DNA of 64,000 nucleotides, taken from positions 3,844,001 to 3,908,000 of the forward strand of contig NZ_CP075691.1 in NCBI RefSeq assembly GCF_020026305.1. The letters are read 5' to 3'. Below the pieces are notes generated by a model, which had not been told where the DNA came from, made no database searches, and saw only the letters and a list, made by a program, of their open reading frames with translations. Origin of the DNA: Streptomyces sp. 135. Its GTDB lineage: Bacteria; Actinomycetota; Actinomycetes; Streptomycetales; Streptomycetaceae. Shown here piece by piece: positions 60,923 through 64,000 of the stretch; positions within the stretch are counted from its first letter, which is position 1, and every line of letters starts with the position of its first letter. The translations under genes were made by a program, and so were the position numbers.

Positions 60923-62074
60923 ATGGCCACTCGCCAGGTTCTCGCCGGTGCCCAGGTGGTACTGCCCACCGGAACCATCACCAACGGCCGCGTGACCGTG
61001 GACGGCACCCGCATCGCCGAGAACGCCCCCGCCGACACGCAGGCGCACGCCGACACCCTCGACCTCACCGGCCACTGGGTGGTCCCCGGCTTCGTCGACC
61101 TCCACAACCACGGCGGCGGCGGCGCCTCCTTCACCTCCGGCACCGTGGAGGACGTACTCAAGGGCGTCCACACGCACCGCCTGCACGGCACGACCACCCT
61201 CGTCGCCTCGACCGTCACCGGCGAGATGGACTTCCTCGCCGAGCGCGCCGGACTCCTCAGCGAACTGGCCGAGCAGGGCGACATCGCCGGCATCCACTTC
61301 GAGGGCCCCTTCATCTCCCCCTGCCGCAAGGGCGCCCACAGCGAGGACCTGCTGCGCCACCCCGACCCCGCCGACGTACGCAAGCTGATCGACGCGGCCC
61401 GCGGCCGGGCGAAGATGCTCACGCTCGCCACCGAACTGCCCGGCGGCCTCGACTCCGTGCGCCTGCTCGCCGAGCACGGCGTCATCGCGGCCATCGGTCA
61501 CACCGACGCCACGTACGAGCAGACGGTCGAGGCCATCGACGCGGGCGCCACCGTCGCGACGCACCTCTTCAACGCGATGCCGGGCCTCGGCCACCGCGCG
61601 CCCGGCCCCATCGCCGCCCTCCTGGAGGACGAGCGGATCACCGTCGAGCTGATCAACGACGGCACGCACCTGCACCCGGCCGCCCTGGAGCTGGCCTTCC
61701 ACCGCGCGGGCGCCGACCGCGTCGCGTTCATCACGGACGCGATGGACGCGGCGGGCTTCGGCGACGGCCGGTACATGCTCGGCCCGCTGGAGGTCGAGGT
61801 GAGGGACAGCGTGGCGCGGCTCGTCGAGGGCGGCTCCATCGCGGGCTCCACGCTCACCCTGGACCGCGCCTTCAAGCGCTCGGTGAGCGTCGACGGCATC
61901 TCCGTGGAGGACACCGTGCGCGCCCTGTGCGCCAACCCGGCGCGGCTCCTCGGCATGGCCGACACCGTGGGCTCCCTGGAGCCGGGCAAGGACGCGGACC
62001 TGGTGGTCCTGGACGCGGACTTCGACCTCAAGGGCGTGATGCGCAAGGGCGAATGGGTGGTCAGCCCCGCCTGA
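60923..62074 (+). CDS. nagA: N-acetylhexosamine-6-phosphate deacetylase NagA
   Basis: 383 residues, amidohydrolase superfamily. VVPGFVDLHNHGGGG (metal HxH) follows the N-terminal strand domain; IHFEGPFIS, IGHTDATYEQ, THLFNAMPG and FITDAMDAAG supply the remaining metal and catalytic residues. It converts GlcNAc-6P to GlcN-6P. GGAGGT, overlapping the nagK stop, precedes ATG 60923, so the two are coupled. It also receives the product of MurQ. Confidence 0.95.
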   Translation: MATRQVLAGAQVVLPTGTITNGRVTVDGTRIAENAPADTQAHADTLDLTGHWVVPGFVDLHNHGGGGASFTSGTVEDVLKGVHTHRLHGTTTLVASTVTGEMDFLAERAGLLSELAEQGDIAGIHFEGPFISPCRKGAHSEDLLRHPDPADVRKLIDAARGRAKMLTLATELPGGLDSVRLLAEHGVIAAIGHTDATYEQTVEAIDAGATVATHLFNAMPGLGHRAPGPIAALLEDERITVELINDGTHLHPAALELAFHRAGADRVAFITDAMDAAGFGDGRYMLGPLEVEVRDSVARLVEGGSIAGSTLTLDRAFKRSVSVDGISVEDTVRALCANPARLLGMADTVGSLEPGKDADLVVLDADFDLKGVMRKGEWVVSPA

Positions 62075-62181
62075 TCGCGAGGTGGTCGGCCCTCACCCCT
62101 GGGCCAACCGCCTTCTGTTTGGCATGATCAGAACCGGCGAAAGAGCGGCAGCGCACAGGCACTTCGGGGGTGGTACGAGTG

Positions 62182-63113
62182 ATGCTCACCGTCACGTTGA
62201 ACGCGGCGCTCGACCTCACCTACCGCGTCCCCGCCCTCGTCCCGCACACCACGCACCGCGTCACCGAGGTGATCGAGCGCCCCGGCGGCAAGGGCGTGAA
62301 CGTCGCCCGCGTCCTCGCCGCCCTCGGCCACGAGGTGACCGTCACCGGCTTCGCGGGCGGCGACACCGGGCGCATCCTGCGCGAGCGCCTGGCCGACGAG
62401 CCGCGCGTGACGGTCGCGTTCGCCCCCGTCGCGGGCACCACGCGCCGCACCCTCGCCGTGGCCGACGCGGCGACCGGCGACACCACCCAGCTCAACGAAC
62501 CGGGCCCGGCCGTCACCTCCGCCGAGTGGGCCGCCTTCCTCGGCTCCTACGAGGAGTTGGTGCGCCGCCCCGGCACGACGGCGGTCGCGCTCTGCGGCAG
62601 CCTGCCGCCCGGCGTCCCCGTCGGCGCGTACGCCCTGCTCGTACGCGCCGCGCGCGCCGCCCACGTCCCGGTGCTGCTCGACACCAGCGGCGAGCCGCTG
62701 CGCCGCGCCGTCGCGGCCCGGCCCGACATCATCAAGCCCAACGCCGAGGAACTCGCCGAGCTGACCGGCTCCCACGAGCCCGCGCGGGCCACCCGCGACG
62801 CCCGCCGCAGGGGCGCGCACTCCGTGGTCGCCTCGCTCGGCGCCGACGGCCTGCTGGCCCTCACCCCGGACGGCGGCTGGCAGGCGCGGCCCCGGCCCCG
62901 GTGCGGGGCAACCCCACGGGCGCGGGTGACTCGGCGGTCGCCGGACTGCTCTCCGGGCTCGCCGAGGGCCTGCCCTGGCCGGACCGGCTGGCACGCGCCC
63001 TCGCCCTGTCGGCGGCGACCGTGGCGGCCCCGGCGGCGGGCGAGTTCGACCGGGCGACATACGAGGACCTGCTGCCCCGGGTCACGGTGACCGGCCGCCC
63101 CGCGGCAGCCTGA
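62182..63113 (+). CDS. PfkB-family 1-phosphofructokinase/tagatose-6-phosphate kinase, frameshift near 62888
   Basis: The first 235 residues (LTVTLNAALDLTYRV; PGGKGVNVARVLAALGH) read in one frame. From about 62889 the conserved end (VRGNPTGAGDSAVAGLLSGL with the catalytic Asp) reads in the frame one base back, to 63113. Uncorrected, the protein would end in an Arg-rich nonsense tail at 63090 and lack the catalytic loop. Loss of one G in a CGG-GCC context would explain it. The family phosphorylates C1 of a ketose-6-phosphate. ATG 62182 has GGGGGTGG upstream. Confidence 0.8.
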
Positions 63114-63200
63114 CACCGAACCCACTGAGAAGCGCCCGCCAAGAGCCGTATCCGCACCGCCGCACAACGGGGCGCAGCGCCCCGGGATTTGGGGAGCATC

Positions 63201-64000
63201 GTGCCACTGGTCAGCACCGGCGAACTCGTGGAGCAGGCCCGCGCCGCGGGTCATGGCGTCGCGGCGTTCAACGTCATCACCCTGGAGCACGCCGAGGCGA
63301 TCGCGCTGGGCGCCGAGCGCGCGGGCACCCCGGCGATCCTCCAGATCTCCGAGAACGCGGTGAGGTTCCACGGCGGCCGGCTCTCGGCGATCGCGGCCGC
63401 GACGGCGGCGGTGGCCCACGCCTCCCCGGCCCGCCTCGCCCTCCACCTGGACCACGTGACGGACGTCGAACTGCTGCGCGCCGCCCACCCGCAGGGGTTC
63501 GGCTCCGTCATGTTCGACGCGTCGAAGCTGGCGTACGGCGAGAACGTGAAGGCGACGGCGGACGCGGTGCGCTGGGGCCACGAGCGGGGCATGTGGATCG
63601 AGGCCGAGCTGGGCGAGGTGGGCGGCAAGGAGGGCGAGGCACCGCTGGACGCGCACGCGCCCGGGGTGCGCACGGACCCGGCGGAGGCCGCCGCGTACGT
63701 CGCGGACACGGGCGTGGACGCGCTCGCGGTGGCCGTCGGCTCCACGCACGCGATGACGGAGCGCACGGCGTCCCTGGACCACGAGTTGATCGCGGCCCTG
63801 GCGGCAGCCGTCCCCGTGCCCCTGGTCCTGCACGGCTCAAGCGGCGTGCCGGACGCGGAGATCCGCCGGGCCGTCGCCTCCGGCATGGTGAAGATCAACG
63901 TCGGCACGGCCCTCAACACGGCGTTCACGGGTGAGGTGCGCGCGTACCTGAAAGGCGATCCGAAGGGCGTCGACCCCCGGAAATACCTCGTCCCGGCTCG
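63201..64000 (+). CDS. Class II ketose-bisphosphate aldolase (FBA/GatY/KbaY), 3' end outside window
   Basis: 266 codons are visible with no stop. VSTGELVEQARAAGHGVAAFNV, LALHLDHVTD (zinc His and catalytic Asp), EAELGEVGGKEG, VLHGSSGVPDAEI and MVKINVGTALN are the class II aldolase blocks. GatY/KbaY members cleave tagatose-1,6-bisphosphate; others cleave fructose-1,6-bisphosphate. GGGGAG lies four bases before GTG 63201. It sits 87 bases after the PfkB kinase gene, whose product would be its substrate. Confidence 0.93.
   Translation, partial: MPLVSTGELVEQARAAGHGVAAFNVITLEHAEAIALGAERAGTPAILQISENAVRFHGGRLSAIAAATAAVAHASPARLALHLDHVTDVELLRAAHPQGFGSVMFDASKLAYGENVKATADAVRWGHERGMWIEAELGEVGGKEGEAPLDAHAPGVRTDPAEAAAYVADTGVDALAVAVGSTHAMTERTASLDHELIAALAAAVPVPLVLHGSSGVPDAEIRRAVASGMVKINVGTALNTAFTGEVRAYLKGDPKGVDPRKYLVPA

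Overview
The window looks like chromosomal DNA of a Streptomyces-type actinomycete. GC and third-position GC are very high, and GTG starts are frequent. Menaquinone genes are of the futalosine type, GroEL is a solo copy with CIRCE control, and DasR-, CsoR-, SARP- and iron-box-like sites occur. Many starts have a -10 box only 6-8 bases upstream, as in leaderless transcripts. No phage, insertion sequence, CRISPR array, rRNA or tRNA was recognised.

Layout. 1-11.9 kb: end of a P-type cation ATPase, a secreted protein, a 1052-residue GHKL/sacsin-like ATPase, DUF3027, an MFS protein, a DUF2771 lipoprotein, and menaquinone genes mqnB (frame broken) and mqnD. 11.5-17 kb: cold-shock protein, HAD phosphatase, and a four-gene ferric-siderophore ABC importer behind an iron box. 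17-27 kb: membrane proteins, a 48-bp minisatellite, a GT87 mannosyltransferase, XPB helicase with a divergent XPB-like/WYL protein, paired palindromes, and a HelD/HelR RNA-polymerase recycling ATPase. 27-36 kb: cutC and a copper block (CopA, CopZ-like protein, His-rich secreted protein, MFS pump/HD hydrolase pair) carrying five CsoR-like palindromes. 36-43 kb: MPI-GNAT fusion, AfsR-type SARP, small secreted protein, MFS pump, hydrolase remnant. 43-49.4 kb: MurNAc salvage (RpiR regulator, murQ), a Phd/RelE toxin-antitoxin pair, a damaged Scr1-type regulator with DUF397, and a Uma2 nuclease-fold gene. 49.4-57.5 kb: groEL, cspA, a sulfur-carrier methionine operon behind a SAM-I riboswitch, gpgS, otsA/otsB, DUF3263. 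57.5-64 kb: amino-sugar catabolism (binding protein; SIS isomerase/deaminase, nagK, nagA, PfkB kinase, class II aldolase).

How they work together. The threonine-synthase-like gene at 52346-53641 and the ubiquitin-like carrier at 52002-52277 form one operon. A clear S-box (SAM-I) riboswitch precedes it, and a hairpin terminator follows it. This fits homocysteine synthesis from O-phosphohomoserine (MetM/MetO) better than threonine synthesis. The last five genes could take an N-acetylhexosamine through phosphorylation, deacetylation, deamination/isomerisation, a second phosphorylation and aldol cleavage. An identical 12-base DasR-like core precedes both nagK and cutC.

Three reading frames are broken: mqnB, the PfkB kinase and the Scr1 regulator. 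The first two belong to otherwise intact pathways, so sequence error must be excluded before calling them mutations.
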